This document shows, piece after piece, positions 25,191-34,964 of a stretch of 64,000 nucleotides of DNA. How positions within the stretch are numbered: position 1 is the stretch's first letter; each line of letters opens with the position of its first letter. The notes beneath the pieces were generated by a model. The model made no database searches and was not told the DNA's origin. It saw only the letters and a program-made list of their open reading frames with translations. Location of the stretch: NCBI GenBank assembly GCA_963929535.1, contig CAWVIZ010000014.1:1-64000 (forward strand), written 5' to 3'. A program made the position numbers and the translations under genes. The stretch is from Pullilachnospira sp963929535. Its GTDB lineage: Bacteria; Bacillota; Clostridia; Lachnospirales; Lachnospiraceae.

Positions 25191-25374
25191 GCGCATATGC
25201 CCGGCAGGCGGCCGCCATCCCTGCATGGGCGGAACTTCACTTTGCTGCGGTCGGCGCTGAATGCGTGCCGTCGGCTTGCGGAGACCGGATAGGGAAGGTG
25301 CTGAGACCATAAGGGTTCGGAAACGGAATCGCGGGGAAAGCCGGGTTCGGGGAACCGAACGGGAAGGGGAGAAA

Positions 25375-27222
25375 ATGTTCGATATTCAGGAAGAACTGAA
25401 AAAGCTTCCGGCCAAACCGGGAGTTTACATCATGCATGATGAGAAGGATGCCATCATTTATGTGGGAAAGGCAATCAGTCTGCGGAACCGGGTACGGCAG
25501 TATTTTCAGAGCAGCCGAAATCTGGGAGTGAAGAAGGAGCAGATGGTGCAGCAGATCGCCCGGTTTGAATATATCATTACGGATTCCGAACTGGAGGCCC
25601 TGGTACTGGAGTGCAATCTGATCAAGGAGCATCGGCCCAAGTACAATACCATGCTGAAGGATGACAAGAGCTATCCCTTTATCCGGGTGACAGTGCAGGA
25701 GGAATATCCGAGAGTTTTGCTGGCCCGGCGGATGAAGAAGGACAAAAGCAAGTATTTTGGTCCCTACACCAATGTGACGGCAGTGAAGGAATCCATGGAG
25801 CTGATGCGGAAACTGTATTTTGTGCGGAACTGCAACAGGAATCTGCCCAGAGATATCGGGAAGGAACGTCCGTGCCTGTATTATCATATCCATCAGTGCA
25901 AGGCGCCCTGCCAGGGTTATATTTCCAAGGAGGAGTACCAGAAAAATATTGACGGAGTGCTGGATTTTCTCAATGGAGACTATAAGAAGCTGGTGAAGGA
26001 GCTGGAGGAGAAAATGCAGGCGGCGGCGGAAGAACTCCGGTTCGAGGATGCCGGGCAATACCGGGATCTGATACAGAGTATCCAGAAGATCGGGGAACGG
26101 CAGAAGATCACCGGAAGTTCCGGAGAAGATAAGGATGTGATCGCCCTGGCCTGTGACGAGGAGGATGCAGTGGTCCAGGTCTTTTTTATCCGGGATGGAA
26201 AGATGATCGGAAGGGACCACTTTTATCTGAGGATCGCCGCCGATGCCGACAGAAGTCAGGTGCTGCTGAGCTTTGTGAAGCAGTTTTATGCAGGAACGCC
26301 TTTTGTGCCCAAAGAGCTGATGCTCCAGGAGGAAGTGGAGGAGATCCAGGTGCTGGAGGAATGGCTGTCCGGGAAACGGGGACAGCGTGTCCACATTCGG
26401 GTACCCAAGAAGGGAACCAAGGAGAAGCTGGTGGAACTGGCAGCCCGGAACGCGCAGATGGTTTTAAGCCAGGATCGGGAAAAACTGAAACGGGAGGAGG
26501 GCCGGACCATTGGAGCCATGAAGGAGATCGCTTCACTTCTGGGCCTGGAACAGATTGTGAGGGTGGAGTCCTACGATATCTCCAACATCAGCGGATTTGA
26601 GTCCGTGGGATCCATGGTGGTCTATGAGAAAGGAAAGCCCAAAAGGAATGATTACCGGAAATTTAAGATTAAAACAGTCAAAGGGCCGGATGATTACGCC
26701 AGTATGGAAGAGGTGCTCACCCGCAGATTTCGCCGGGGCCTGGCGGAACAGGAGAGCGGGGAAGAGGAGGGAGGCTTCAACCGTTTTCCGGATCTGATCC
26801 TGATGGATGGAGGCAAGGGCCAGGTACACATTGCCCAGCAGGTCCTGAGAGAACTGAACCTGGATATTCCGGTGTGCGGTATGGTAAAGGATGACAGCCA
26901 CAGGACAAGAGGGCTGTATTATAATGACCGGGAAATTCCCATCAGCCATTCCAGCGAGGGATTCAAGCTGGTCACCAGGATCCAGGACGAGGTACACCGG
27001 TTTGCCATTGAATATCACAGACTGCTGCGCAGCAAGGGACAAATCCACTCTATTCTGGACGATATAGAGGGGATCGGACCAGCCAGAAGAAAGGCGCTGA
27101 TGAAACAGTTCAAGTCTCTGGAGGCCATCCGGGACGCAGGGGTGGAAGAGCTGAAAAATACCCCGTCCATGAATGAAAAGGCCGCCCGGCAGGTCTATGA
27201 TTTTTTCCATCCGGAAGCCTGA
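25375..27222 (+). CDS. uvrC: excinuclease ABC subunit UvrC
   Basis: A 615-residue nuclease subunit of nucleotide excision repair that makes the 3' and 5' incisions around UvrB-bound lesions. The N-terminal GIY-YIG domain is seen as PGVYIMHDEKDAIIYVGKA, followed by the Cys-containing stretch (CLYYHIHQCKAPCQG), the UVR motif (about residues 205-235), the UvrC RNase H-like domain (YDISNISG, LMDGGKGQ) and C-terminal HhH motifs (IEGIGPARRKALMKQF). The ATG at 25375 fits the usual start MFDIQEELKKLP and has AAGGGGAG upstream. hprK follows after its own promoter. Confidence 0.95.
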   Translation: MFDIQEELKKLPAKPGVYIMHDEKDAIIYVGKAISLRNRVRQYFQSSRNLGVKKEQMVQQIARFEYIITDSELEALVLECNLIKEHRPKYNTMLKDDKSYPFIRVTVQEEYPRVLLARRMKKDKSKYFGPYTNVTAVKESMELMRKLYFVRNCNRNLPRDIGKERPCLYYHIHQCKAPCQGYISKEEYQKNIDGVLDFLNGDYKKLVKELEEKMQAAAEELRFEDAGQYRDLIQSIQKIGERQKITGSSGEDKDVIALACDEEDAVVQVFFIRDGKMIGRDHFYLRIAADADRSQVLLSFVKQFYAGTPFVPKELMLQEEVEEIQVLEEWLSGKRGQRVHIRVPKKGTKEKLVELAARNAQMVLSQDREKLKREEGRTIGAMKEIASLLGLEQIVRVESYDISNISGFESVGSMVVYEKGKPKRNDYRKFKIKTVKGPDDYASMEEVLTRRFRRGLAEQESGEEEGGFNRFPDLILMDGGKGQVHIAQQVLRELNLDIPVCGMVKDDSHRTRGLYYNDREIPISHSSEGFKLVTRIQDEVHRFAIEYHRLLRSKGQIHSILDDIEGIGPARRKALMKQFKSLEAIRDAGVEELKNTPSMNEKAARQVYDFFHPEA

Positions 27223-27241
27223 AAGGGGAAGGCTGTTTGGC

Positions 27242-27270
27242 TTGCAGTCCCACAGGTCCTGTGATAAAAT
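27242..27270 (+). promoter_or_regulatory. hprK promoter
   Basis: TTGCAG (27242-27247), 17-bp spacer, TAAAAT (27265-27270). A 9-bp perfect hairpin (CTGCCGCAT/ATGCGGCAG, 27287-27320) lies in the leader before the gene; its role is unknown. Confidence 0.6.
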
Positions 27271-27353
27271 AAAGCCAGTAAAGGGGCTGCCGCATGGCCG
27301 GAATTCGGCTGATGCGGCAGCGCCCGGGAAAGACAGGAAAAAGGAGGCCAACT

Positions 27354-28286
27354 ATGAAGGCTGTGAAACTGACCACACTGGTGGAGGCGCTGAACCTGAA
27401 GAATATGACGCCGGAAGTGGATATGGATCCCATCCGGGTCACAGTGCCGGACATCAACCGCCCGGCGCTGCAGCTGACGGGATATTTTGAGCATTTTGCA
27501 TCGGAGCGGGTTCAGATTATCGGGTATGTGGAATTTACTTATCTGAAGCATCTGGAGAGAGAGGAGAAGATCAGACGGTTTGAGACCTTTATCTCCAAGA
27601 AGATTCCCTGTGTAATCTTTACGACTATGACAGAGCCGGATGAGGATATGCTGGAGCTGGGGCGCAGATATCAGGTACCGGTGCTGTGCACAGAGAGAAC
27701 CACCTCCAATTTTATGGCGGAGATCATCCGCTGGCTGAACGTTCAGCTTGCGCCCTGCATTTCCATCCATGGAGTGCTGGTGGATGTGTACGGCGAGGGT
27801 GTCCTGATCATGGGCGAGAGCGGAATCGGAAAAAGCGAGGCGGCGCTGGAGCTGATCAAGAGAGGTCATCGTCTGGTCAGTGATGATGTGGTGGAGATCA
27901 GTAAAGTCAGCGATGTGACGCTGGTGGGAAGCGCTCCTGACATCACCCGGCATTTTATCGAGCTGAGGGGTATCGGGATCATTGACGTCAAGACGCTTTT
28001 CGGCGTGGAGCATGTGAAGAATACCCAGTCCATCGATTTGGTGATCAAGCTGGAGGAGTGGGACCGGGATAAGGAGTACGACCGTCTGGGACTGAAGGAA
28101 GAGTACACGGAGATCCTTGGAAATAAGGTGGTATGCCATTCTCTGCCGATCCGTCCGGGAAGAAACCTGGCGGTGATCGTGGAATCGGCGGCTGTCAACC
28201 ACCGGCAGAAGAAGATGGGCTACAACGCGGCACAGGAGCTGTACAACCGGGTACAGGCCAACCTGTCCAGAAAGAGGGAGGATTAA
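27354..28286 (+). CDS. hprK: HPr kinase/phosphorylase
   Basis: A 310-residue bifunctional enzyme that phosphorylates or dephosphorylates Ser46 of HPr, the signal for CcpA-type carbon catabolite control in low-GC Gram-positives. The C-terminal kinase domain has Walker A GESGIGKS (154-161) and the conserved IELRGIGIIDVKTLFG signature. The N-terminal domain is standard. The ATG at 27354 follows AAGGAGG. glcK starts 4 bp after the stop, so catabolite control and glucose phosphorylation are transcribed together. This fits the dense set of sugar genes elsewhere in the window, which are likely CcpA targets. Confidence 0.96.
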   Translation: MKAVKLTTLVEALNLKNMTPEVDMDPIRVTVPDINRPALQLTGYFEHFASERVQIIGYVEFTYLKHLEREEKIRRFETFISKKIPCVIFTTMTEPDEDMLELGRRYQVPVLCTERTTSNFMAEIIRWLNVQLAPCISIHGVLVDVYGEGVLIMGESGIGKSEAALELIKRGHRLVSDDVVEISKVSDVTLVGSAPDITRHFIELRGIGIIDVKTLFGVEHVKNTQSIDLVIKLEEWDRDKEYDRLGLKEEYTEILGNKVVCHSLPIRPGRNLAVIVESAAVNHRQKKMGYNAAQELYNRVQANLSRKRED

Positions 28287-28290
28287 TATC

Positions 28291-29229
28291 ATGGCAAAGT
28301 ATTGTTTTGGGATTGATATCGGAGGAACCACAGTAAAGTGCGGACTGTTCCAGTCTGACGGAGAGGTTCTGGACAAGTGGGAGATCAAAACCAATGTGGA
28401 AGATAACGGAAAAGCGATCATTCCGGATGTGGCACAGACCATTCTGGACAAGATCCGGGAGAAGAATCTGGAGATGTCTCAGATTATAGGTGTAGGTGTA
28501 GGCGTTCCCGGACCGGTGATGAGAGAACGTGAGGTAACGGTAGCCGTAAATCTGCACTGGGGACATGTGATGCTGGCGGACGAGCTGGAAAAGCTCCTTC
28601 CCGGAATCTCGGTAAAGGTGGGAAATGATGCCAATGTGGCAGCTCTGGGAGAAATGTGGAAGGGAGGCGGAGAAGGAACCCGCAGCCTGATCATGGCAAC
28701 CCTGGGAACCGGAGTAGGCGGAGGAATCATTGTGGACGGAAAGATCGTGACGGGAGAGCATGGCGCCGGCGGAGAAATTGGTCACGCCTGTATGGAGCCG
28801 GCAGAGACAGAAGTCTGCAACTGCGGCAATAAAGGCTGCCTGGAGCAGATGGCTTCCGCTACGGGGATCGTACGGCTGGCCAGAAAGATCCTGGCGGATT
28901 CCTGGGAGGATACTCCTCTGAAATCGGGAGAGCTGAGCGCCAAGAGTATCTTTGATGCCTATAAGGCAGGCGATAACGTGGCGGCAGAGATCGTGGACAA
29001 GTTTGCTTTCTATCTGGGAAATGCGCTGGGTGTATTCTGCTGTGTAGTGGATCCCGAGGTTATCGTTATCGGAGGAGGCGTTTCCAAGGCCGGTCAGCCG
29101 CTGATCGATGCAGTGGAGAAGTATTTCAGGAGAGACGCCTTTGCCAGCTGCAAGGATACGCCCATTGTTCTGGCCAAGCTGGGAAATGACGCGGGTATCT
29201 ACGGCGCCGCAAGACTTGTGGTGGAATAG
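28291..29229 (+). CDS. glcK: ROK-family glucokinase
   Basis: A 312-residue sugar kinase that phosphorylates glucose with ATP in the cytoplasm. It has the phosphate-binding start GIDIGGTTVKCGLF, the ROK motif region with GHACMEP and the zinc-binding CNCGNKGCLE (Cys-x-Cys-x4-Cys with the preceding His), and LGTGVGGGIIVDG. Length and order match bacterial GlcK. GGGAGGA is 8 nt before the ATG. It is coupled to hprK and ends before a strong bidirectional terminator. Glucose freed by the GH32, malQ and other glycosidase genes could feed it. Confidence 0.93.
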   Translation: MAKYCFGIDIGGTTVKCGLFQSDGEVLDKWEIKTNVEDNGKAIIPDVAQTILDKIREKNLEMSQIIGVGVGVPGPVMREREVTVAVNLHWGHVMLADELEKLLPGISVKVGNDANVAALGEMWKGGGEGTRSLIMATLGTGVGGGIIVDGKIVTGEHGAGGEIGHACMEPAETEVCNCGNKGCLEQMASATGIVRLARKILADSWEDTPLKSGELSAKSIFDAYKAGDNVAAEIVDKFAFYLGNALGVFCCVVDPEVIVIGGGVSKAGQPLIDAVEKYFRRDAFASCKDTPIVLAKLGNDAGIYGAARLVVE

Positions 29230-29314
29230 TCATAACAGTTCAGTCTTCGCCTTTGGGGTTATGAAGAGCCAAAGGAAAGGATACGCGGCGGAAAGACTGC
29301 CGGGCGCATCGTAC

Positions 29315-29355
29315 AAAAAAAGAAGGATCTGCCAATTGGCAGATCCTTCTTTTTT
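29315..29355. terminator. bidirectional terminator between glcK and PBP1A
   Basis: A perfect palindrome: GAAGGATCTGCC at 29322-29333 pairs with GGCAGATCCTTC at 29338-29349, flanked by A-runs and T-runs on the two sides. It serves both convergent genes. Confidence 0.93.
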
Positions 29356-29361
29356 GCAGAC

Positions 29362-32019
29362 TCATTGCTGAACAACTTGCGAGCCGTCTGTACCGGATGT
29401 ATCCTGTCCAGTGTCCGGCGCAGTGGTTCCACCTTCCGCTCCTCCCGGGTCCGGAGTGGGGGTGGGAGCTGGAGTGGCGGTTCCCCCGTCTGTTCCGGTA
29501 TCGGTACTGCCCCCGGAGGTATCTCCGCTCTGTCCTGAATCCGCAGGCGGTACAGTACCGTCTGTCTGGCCGTCCGTGCCGGGATCAGGGGTTGGCGTGG
29601 GTGTTTCGGTGGGAACCGGTGTGGGTTCCGGAGTGGGCGGTACGTAATGCTGCGTACAACGGGCGGTGGGGATGGTGGAAACCTCGAAATATTCTGTTCT
29701 TGTAGTACATCCCAGTCCGGCCAGAAGGCCGCTGTCCGCACAGATCGTTGCCTGCTGCACATCCGACGGCACTTCAAAGTCCGCCGTAGGAAGCTCCTGA
29801 TGGATCCGCGACATGACCTTGGTCCACAGAGTTTTGTGGAAATTCTTGCAGTCATCCTCCAGAAGTTCGTTGGTGTCGTATCCGGCCCATACCGCACAGG
29901 TGTAATAAGGGGTAAAACCTGCGAACCACACGTCACGGGTAGCGGAGGTGGTACCTGTTTTACCTGCCACCGGCATATTGGAAAGCTGGAAATCGTTACC
30001 GGTACCGCCGCTGTCCTCCACAACACCCTCCAGAGCGCTGGTGAGAAGAAACGCGGTGCTCTTGCTGAATACCTGATGAGTTTCCGGTTCATTTTCCAGG
30101 ATCACATTTCCATCCTGATCCAGGATCTTGGTATAGAAAATAGGTTTGGTGTAAGTCCCTTCATTGGCAATGGCCGCATACGCTGCAGTCAGTTCCAGGT
30201 TGGAAACACCGTAAGTGATACCTCCCAGTGCGGTGGGATCCTGCACATCGGAAAAAATCTGTGTCTCTCCCAGATAATTTTTGATTTCCGCCCGCTCGGT
30301 TACCCGGTCAAATCCCAGATCCTTCAGATATTCATAGCCGATCCGGGGAGTGATCTCCTGGAAGCACTGAACGGCGATGGTATTGCAGGAAATGCGCAGG
30401 GCATCCCGGATGGTCATACGTCCCCGGTAACCGCTGTAGGCGTTCCTTACTGTATAGTTTTCTCCTGTGTATTTCACCGGCTGATCCACATAGGTATCAG
30501 CCAGAGTCTTTCCGTAGTCGTTGATAGCCGGACCGTATACAGCCAGCGGCTTGAATGTGGAACCCGGCTGCCGGTAGGTGTCCGTGGCACGGTTCAGGGT
30601 CAGGCTGGCTTCCTTTTTCCCCCGGCCTCCCACAACAGCCTTTACATATCCGGTGTGCTGGTCCATGACAACCATGGAAGACTGGGGCTGAGCAGCGAAG
30701 CTGAGCCGTTCCGCCACCACCGTGGAACCGTCTGAAAGAACATATTCCTTGTAGGCGTCAATATGGGCCTGAGCATCTTCTTCAGAGTCGAACAGCAGAT
30801 CGAACTGATCATCCTCTGTATCCATAAAATACAGTTTCATCATTTCCTTGCTGTAGTTCTGAGTGGTACCGTCCGGTTTCTGTACGGTCAGAGCCCAGTC
30901 AATACCGATCCTGGTGTTGGCTGGAAAATTCTCCTCATTCTGATATTCTTCATCGCAGATGGCCTGGATGTCCGGATCCTGGGTTGTATAGATCCGCAGT
31001 CCGCCGCTGTACAGGGCGTTCTGAGCCTGAACCTCTGTATACCCCAGCTTTTCCTGAAGATCGTTGGTGATCTGAGAGGTCATCTCGTCAATGAAATAAG
31101 AGTAAGGAGAGGTTTCCTGCTGGGAATCCGTTTCCTGGATCCTGTCGTAGACATTATCCGCCATGGCCTCATCGTACTGCGCCTGATCGATATAACCCTG
31201 TTCCAGCATATTGTCCAGTACCTTGGTGCGCCGCTTGGCGTTCTCATCCGGATGACGGATGGGGTTGTAGAGGTAGGGATTCTGGGGAATGGCTGCCAGG
31301 ACCGCGCATTCTGAGAGGGTGAGATCGCTGCAGTCCTTACCGAAATACCGCTGGGAAGCGGCCTGTACCCCGTAAGTGCCTGCCGACAGATTGATGGTGT
31401 TCAGATAATTTTCCAGGATCACGCTTTTGGTATCCTCTCCGGCGGCATCCAGGGATGCCTCCAGCTGCAGAGCAAGATACTGCTCCTGAATCTTTCGTGT
31501 AAACCGTTCCAGCGTACCTTCGCTGGTCCAGTTGGTAAATACGTTGTTTTTAAGAAGCTGCTGTGTCAGCGTGCTGGCGCCTTCATTAAATTTAAAGCCC
31601 CTGGACACGCCGTTGAAAAATGCCCGGACGATTCCTTTCAGGTCGATGCCGTGATGTTCATAGAAACGCTCGTCCTCTATGGCCACAATAGCGTGCTGCA
31701 TATCCAGAGGAATATCTTCGATAGATACCGACACACGGTTTGCAGAGGGGGCCGACAGCTTCTGAAGCTGATTTCCGTCCGCGTCGTATACGAAAGTGGC
31801 GTTGCCGCTGGGCATGATATTCACATCGGAAATATCCGGAGCGTTGTCAATGATCGCCCGGAAAGCTCCCACGCCCATACAGCAGACGATCACGCATACT
31901 GCCGCGAAGACAAGAAAAAGGACCCTGAGAACCGATACGCCTGCCCGCTGCTCCAGCTTGGCGGAGGAGGAGGCCAGGTTTTTGCGTTTCTTCCGGGTGG
32001 CATTCTTTCCGTAATTCAT
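29362..32019 (-). CDS. class A penicillin-binding protein (PBP1A-like)
   Basis: An 885-residue bifunctional peptidoglycan synthase. A basic N-terminus and one membrane helix (about 30-55) anchor it. The glycosyltransferase (GT51) domain is marked by AIEDERFYEHHGID and the GASTLTQQLLKN motif. The transpeptidase domain has the serine motif GSTFK, then SCN and KTG (GKTGTTSATRD). The last about 100 residues are a Pro/Thr/Gly/Asp-rich, low-complexity tail likely to extend into the wall. Start is the ATG at 32019 with AAAGGAGG upstream; the longer frame is not needed. It is convergent with glcK. Confidence 0.93.
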   Translation of the reverse strand: MNYGKNATRKKRKNLASSSAKLEQRAGVSVLRVLFLVFAAVCVIVCCMGVGAFRAIIDNAPDISDVNIMPSGNATFVYDADGNQLQKLSAPSANRVSVSIEDIPLDMQHAIVAIEDERFYEHHGIDLKGIVRAFFNGVSRGFKFNEGASTLTQQLLKNNVFTNWTSEGTLERFTRKIQEQYLALQLEASLDAAGEDTKSVILENYLNTINLSAGTYGVQAASQRYFGKDCSDLTLSECAVLAAIPQNPYLYNPIRHPDENAKRRTKVLDNMLEQGYIDQAQYDEAMADNVYDRIQETDSQQETSPYSYFIDEMTSQITNDLQEKLGYTEVQAQNALYSGGLRIYTTQDPDIQAICDEEYQNEENFPANTRIGIDWALTVQKPDGTTQNYSKEMMKLYFMDTEDDQFDLLFDSEEDAQAHIDAYKEYVLSDGSTVVAERLSFAAQPQSSMVVMDQHTGYVKAVVGGRGKKEASLTLNRATDTYRQPGSTFKPLAVYGPAINDYGKTLADTYVDQPVKYTGENYTVRNAYSGYRGRMTIRDALRISCNTIAVQCFQEITPRIGYEYLKDLGFDRVTERAEIKNYLGETQIFSDVQDPTALGGITYGVSNLELTAAYAAIANEGTYTKPIFYTKILDQDGNVILENEPETHQVFSKSTAFLLTSALEGVVEDSGGTGNDFQLSNMPVAGKTGTTSATRDVWFAGFTPYYTCAVWAGYDTNELLEDDCKNFHKTLWTKVMSRIHQELPTADFEVPSDVQQATICADSGLLAGLGCTTRTEYFEVSTIPTARCTQHYVPPTPEPTPVPTETPTPTPDPGTDGQTDGTVPPADSGQSGDTSGGSTDTGTDGGTATPAPTPTPDPGGAEGGTTAPDTGQDTSGTDGSQVVQQ

Positions 32020-32258
32020 GTAAGTACCTCCTTTATAATGGATTATTATATCAAATTCCATTTTTTATTAAAAGACCCAAATAGAAAGTTCACATTTTTT
32101 AGTTGCGGGACAGGACAGAAGAAATTATACTGGTGTCAGTACACCAGGAACAGAAAAAAAGCAGCCAGGCCGCTGCAAAGAAAATATTTTGTGCCGCCCG
32201 TCACTGTGAAAAGATTTTCGGGGACGGCGGCCGGAAAGAAAGGATAAGGAGAACAGCC

Positions 32259-32951
32259 ATGCTGGAACGATACAAAACGATATATCTGGGGGGAGAGGGA
32301 GAGATCGTGGAGAAAAAATCCCGTTTTATCGCTACCGTAAGATTGGTGGAGACAGAGGAGGAGGCCCAGGCTTTTATCGAGGCTATGCGGAAGAAATACT
32401 GGAATGCCACTCACAACTGTTTCGCCTATGTGATCGGGGAGCGCCGGGAGCTGGTGCGATGCAGCGATGACGGGGAACCCCAGGGAACGGCGGGCAGACC
32501 CATGCTGGATGTCCTGCTGGGAGAGGAAATCTATAATGTGGCGGCGGTGGTGACCCGGTATTTCGGAGGAACGCTGCTGGGGACGGGAGGACTGGTGCGG
32601 GCATATTCCCAGGCGGTGCAGGAAGGGATCGCCAAGAGCATAGTGATCCAACGGCAGTACGGAGCTGTGCTAGAGAGCGAGACGGATTACAACAGTGTGG
32701 GCAAAATCCAGTATCTGATCGGTCAGCGGAGGCTTCCCATCCTGGATTCTCAGTATACGGACCGGGTGACGATGAAGGTGCTGATCCCCCACAGTCAGGT
32801 GGAGGAGGTAAAGGCTCAGATGGTGGAGGCCACCAGCGGAAGAGCAGGGCTGTCGGTGACCGACCGGCTGTATTATGCGGTACTGGATGGAAAGATTTTG
32901 ATGGGAGAAGAGCTGGCTGTGCGTCAGGATCCTGTGCAGGAAGAGCATTAA
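32259..32951 (+). CDS. YigZ/IMPACT-family protein
   Basis: A 230-residue protein of the YigZ (IMPACT/Yih1-like) family, often annotated as a translation-associated or thioredoxin-like regulator; its precise role is not settled. The N-terminal UPF0029 domain has KKSRFIATV, HNCFAYVIGE, DDGEPQGTAG and TRYFGGTLLGTGGLVRAY. The C-terminal half is the DUF1949 ferredoxin-like domain. The ATG at 32259 gives the usual start, with AAGGAG upstream; the longer frame reaches far into the divergent promoter region. It is transcribed away from the PBP gene. Confidence 0.88.
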   Translation: MLERYKTIYLGGEGEIVEKKSRFIATVRLVETEEEAQAFIEAMRKKYWNATHNCFAYVIGERRELVRCSDDGEPQGTAGRPMLDVLLGEEIYNVAAVVTRYFGGTLLGTGGLVRAYSQAVQEGIAKSIVIQRQYGAVLESETDYNSVGKIQYLIGQRRLPILDSQYTDRVTMKVLIPHSQVEEVKAQMVEATSGRAGLSVTDRLYYAVLDGKILMGEELAVRQDPVQEEH

Positions 32952-33006
32952 AAAGTATCGGAAAAGTCTGCGGCGGCAAAGCCTGGAAAGCTGCCGGAAA
33001 AAGCGT

Positions 33007-33038
33007 CAGGCGGACAGCCGGATCTGGCTGCCCGCCTG
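33007..33038 (-). terminator. hairpin after the cyclophilin gene
   Basis: CAGGCGG (33007-33013) and CCGCCTG (33032-33038) with inner CAGCC/GGCTG form a strong GC stem but with no clear T-run on either strand. It could end yigZ and/or ppiB transcripts. Confidence 0.35.
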
Positions 33039-33044
33039 CGGGTC

Positions 33045-33563
33045 TCAGCAGGTTTCCGGTTCCGGATATTCCGTACCGAAGGTTTCCACTGTGATGGAAG
33101 CAATCTTCTGAGGCTCCAGAGGCATATCCCTGAAGTCAGTGGGAGTGGAAGCGATCCGGTCCACGATCTCCAGTCCTTCCGTCACCTTTCCGAAGGCTGC
33201 ATAGGCTCCGTCCAGATGGGGAGAGGTCTTGTGCATGATGAAAAACTGGCTTCCCGCGGAGTCGGGATGCATGGCTCTGGCCATGGACAGAACGCCCGGG
33301 GTGTGTTTCAGATTATTGGTGAATCCATTCTGGGAAAATTCCCCTTTGATGGAGTAGCCCGGGCCGCCCATGCCGTTTCCGTTGGGACATCCGCCCTGGA
33401 TCATAAAGCCGGGGATCACCCGGTGGAAAATCAGCCCGTTGTAAAAGCCCTTCTGTACCAGATGAATGAAATTATTCACCGTATTGGGAGCAATGTCCGG
33501 GTATAATTCCGCTTTCATGACATCACCGTTTTCCATGGTGATGGTGATCATTGGATTTGCCAT
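33045..33563 (-). CDS. cyclophilin-type peptidyl-prolyl cis-trans isomerase
   Basis: A 172-residue cytoplasmic cyclophilin that speeds proline isomerisation during folding. Signature stretches are APNTVNNFIHL, YNGLIFHRVIPGFMIQGG, the GTGxGGPGY-like GNGMGGPGYSIKGE, SMARAMHPDSAGSQFFI and AYAAFGKVTEG, including the catalytic Arg in FHRVIPGF. No signal peptide is present. The start is the ATG at 33563, with AAAGGAGAAA upstream on the minus strand. It is convergent with yigZ and divergent from the tsa cluster. Confidence 0.93.
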   Translation of the reverse strand: MANPMITITMENGDVMKAELYPDIAPNTVNNFIHLVQKGFYNGLIFHRVIPGFMIQGGCPNGNGMGGPGYSIKGEFSQNGFTNNLKHTPGVLSMARAMHPDSAGSQFFIMHKTSPHLDGAYAAFGKVTEGLEIVDRIASTPTDFRDMPLEPQKIASITVETFGTEYPEPETC

Positions 33564-33743
33564 AATAATAATTTCTCCTTTTTATGAATACTGGAAAATG
33601 GGGTAGATTCTTTGGTCCGTTTTCTGCCCCCGGTTTTCCGCAGATACAGCCGGTGTCTGAAGCCTTTATGGGAAAGGCGGAAACACATACGGTCATAACA
33701 GCTATTATAATATGGGAAAGGCGAAGACGCAAGAGGGTAAAGC

Positions 33744-33772
33744 TTGCCGGACGGGGAGGGCTATGCTATAAT
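33744..33772 (+). promoter_or_regulatory. promoter of the tsaE-ispD gene cluster
   Basis: TTGCCG (33744-33749), 17-bp spacer, and TATAAT (33767-33772) preceded by an extended TG motif (TATGCTATAAT). It is 35 bp before the tsaE ATG. Confidence 0.8.
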
Positions 33773-33807
33773 GATCGGTGAATTTGAAAGCAGTGAGGCG
33801 GATTTGT

Positions 33808-34245
33808 ATGAAAATAGAGACGAACAGTGCCCGGGAGACCTTTGAGCTGGGGAAACGGCTGGGGGAACAGGCCAGGGCGGGACAGATCTACACCCTGGTG
33901 GGGGATCTGGGCGTGGGAAAAACTGTATTTACCCAGGGAATGGCCAGAGGCCTGGGGATTACTGAGGCGGTCAGCAGTCCTACCTTTACCATTGTCCAGG
34001 AATACCAGGAAGGACGTCTGCCTTTTTATCATTTCGATGTATACCGGATCGGGGATATCGAGGAGATGGAAGAGATCGGCTATGACGACTACTTTTTCGG
34101 CGAAGGCGTCTGCATGATCGAGTGGGCGGATCTGATCGGGGATCTGCTGCCTGACCATGTGATACGGGTAAAGATTGAAAAGAATCTGGAAAAGGGATTC
34201 GATTACAGAAGTATTACCATCGACGGACTGGAGGACATAGTATGA
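33808..34245 (+). CDS. tsaE: tRNA t6A threonylcarbamoylation ATPase TsaE
   Basis: A 145-residue P-loop ATPase of the bacterial t6A machinery, which with TsaB and TsaD places threonylcarbamoyl on A37 of tRNAs that read ANN codons. Walker A is GDLGVGKT; the downstream SSPTFTIVQEY and DVYRI motifs are typical. The ATG at 33808 gives the usual start MKIETNS and is favoured over an upstream GTG. The stop overlaps tsaB (ATGA), so the two are coupled. The fourth component, TsaC, is not in this window. Confidence 0.94.
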   Translation: MKIETNSARETFELGKRLGEQARAGQIYTLVGDLGVGKTVFTQGMARGLGITEAVSSPTFTIVQEYQEGRLPFYHFDVYRIGDIEEMEEIGYDDYFFGEGVCMIEWADLIGDLLPDHVIRVKIEKNLEKGFDYRSITIDGLEDIV

Positions 34246-34964
34246 AGATATTGGCGCTGGACAGCTCCGGGCTGGTGGCGTCCGTGGCGCTTTGCCAGGA
34301 CGATACCCTGCTGGCGGAGTATACCATCAATTATAAGAAAACACATTCCCAGACATTGCTTCCCATGCTGGACGAGATTGCCAGGATGACAGACCTGGAT
34401 CTGGAGAGTGTGGATGCCATTGCTGTGGCTGCGGGACCCGGATCCTTCACCGGACTGCGGATCGGTTCGGCTACGGCCAAGGGACTGGGACTGGCTCTGG
34501 ACAAGCCGTTGGTGGGAGTCCCCACAGTGGATGCTCTGGCGTACAATCTGTATGATGTGCCGGGACTGATCTGTCCGCTGATGGATGCCCGGCGGAATCA
34601 GGTATACACCGGACTTTATGAATTTGTGGATCATGAGATGCAGGTGGTGGCTCCCCAGATGGCGGTGGGTGTGGAAGAGATCGTGAATCGGATCAATCAG
34701 CAGGGCCGTCCGGTAATCTATCTGGGAGACGGCGTGGCCGTATACCGGAGGATCCTGGAGGAGAAAACAACGGTTCCCTTTTCCTTTGCGCCGCCGCACC
34801 TGAATAAACAGCGGGCGGGAGCAGTGGCAGCTCTGGGCGCCGTATACTATGCCCGGGGGAAGATGGAAACTGCCGCCGCGCATCAGCCGGAATACCTGCG
34901 GCTGTCACAGGCAGAGAGAGAACGGGCGGAAAGGGAAGCGAAGAAACAGCATGGTGAACATTAG
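34242..34964 (+). CDS. tsaB: t6A synthesis complex subunit TsaB
   Basis: A 240-residue ASKHA-fold protein that pairs with TsaD and lacks its own iron site. The N-terminal MKILALDSSGLVASVAL and the central VAAGPGSFTGLRIG are diagnostic. It overlaps tsaE by 4 bp upstream and rimI by 14 bp downstream, so the three are translated as a unit. The TsaB/TsaD split seen here, with tsaD about 1.8 kb away in the same cluster, is common in Firmicutes. Confidence 0.94.
   Translation: MKILALDSSGLVASVALCQDDTLLAEYTINYKKTHSQTLLPMLDEIARMTDLDLESVDAIAVAAGPGSFTGLRIGSATAKGLGLALDKPLVGVPTVDALAYNLYDVPGLICPLMDARRNQVYTGLYEFVDHEMQVVAPQMAVGVEEIVNRINQQGRPVIYLGDGVAVYRRILEEKTTVPFSFAPPHLNKQRAGAVAALGAVYYARGKMETAAAHQPEYLRLSQAERERAEREAKKQHGEH

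Noticed and set aside
29232..29314. Repeat A copy after glcK
   Set aside because: Only TAACAGTTCAG matches; the remainder does not align, so it is left as at most a trace.
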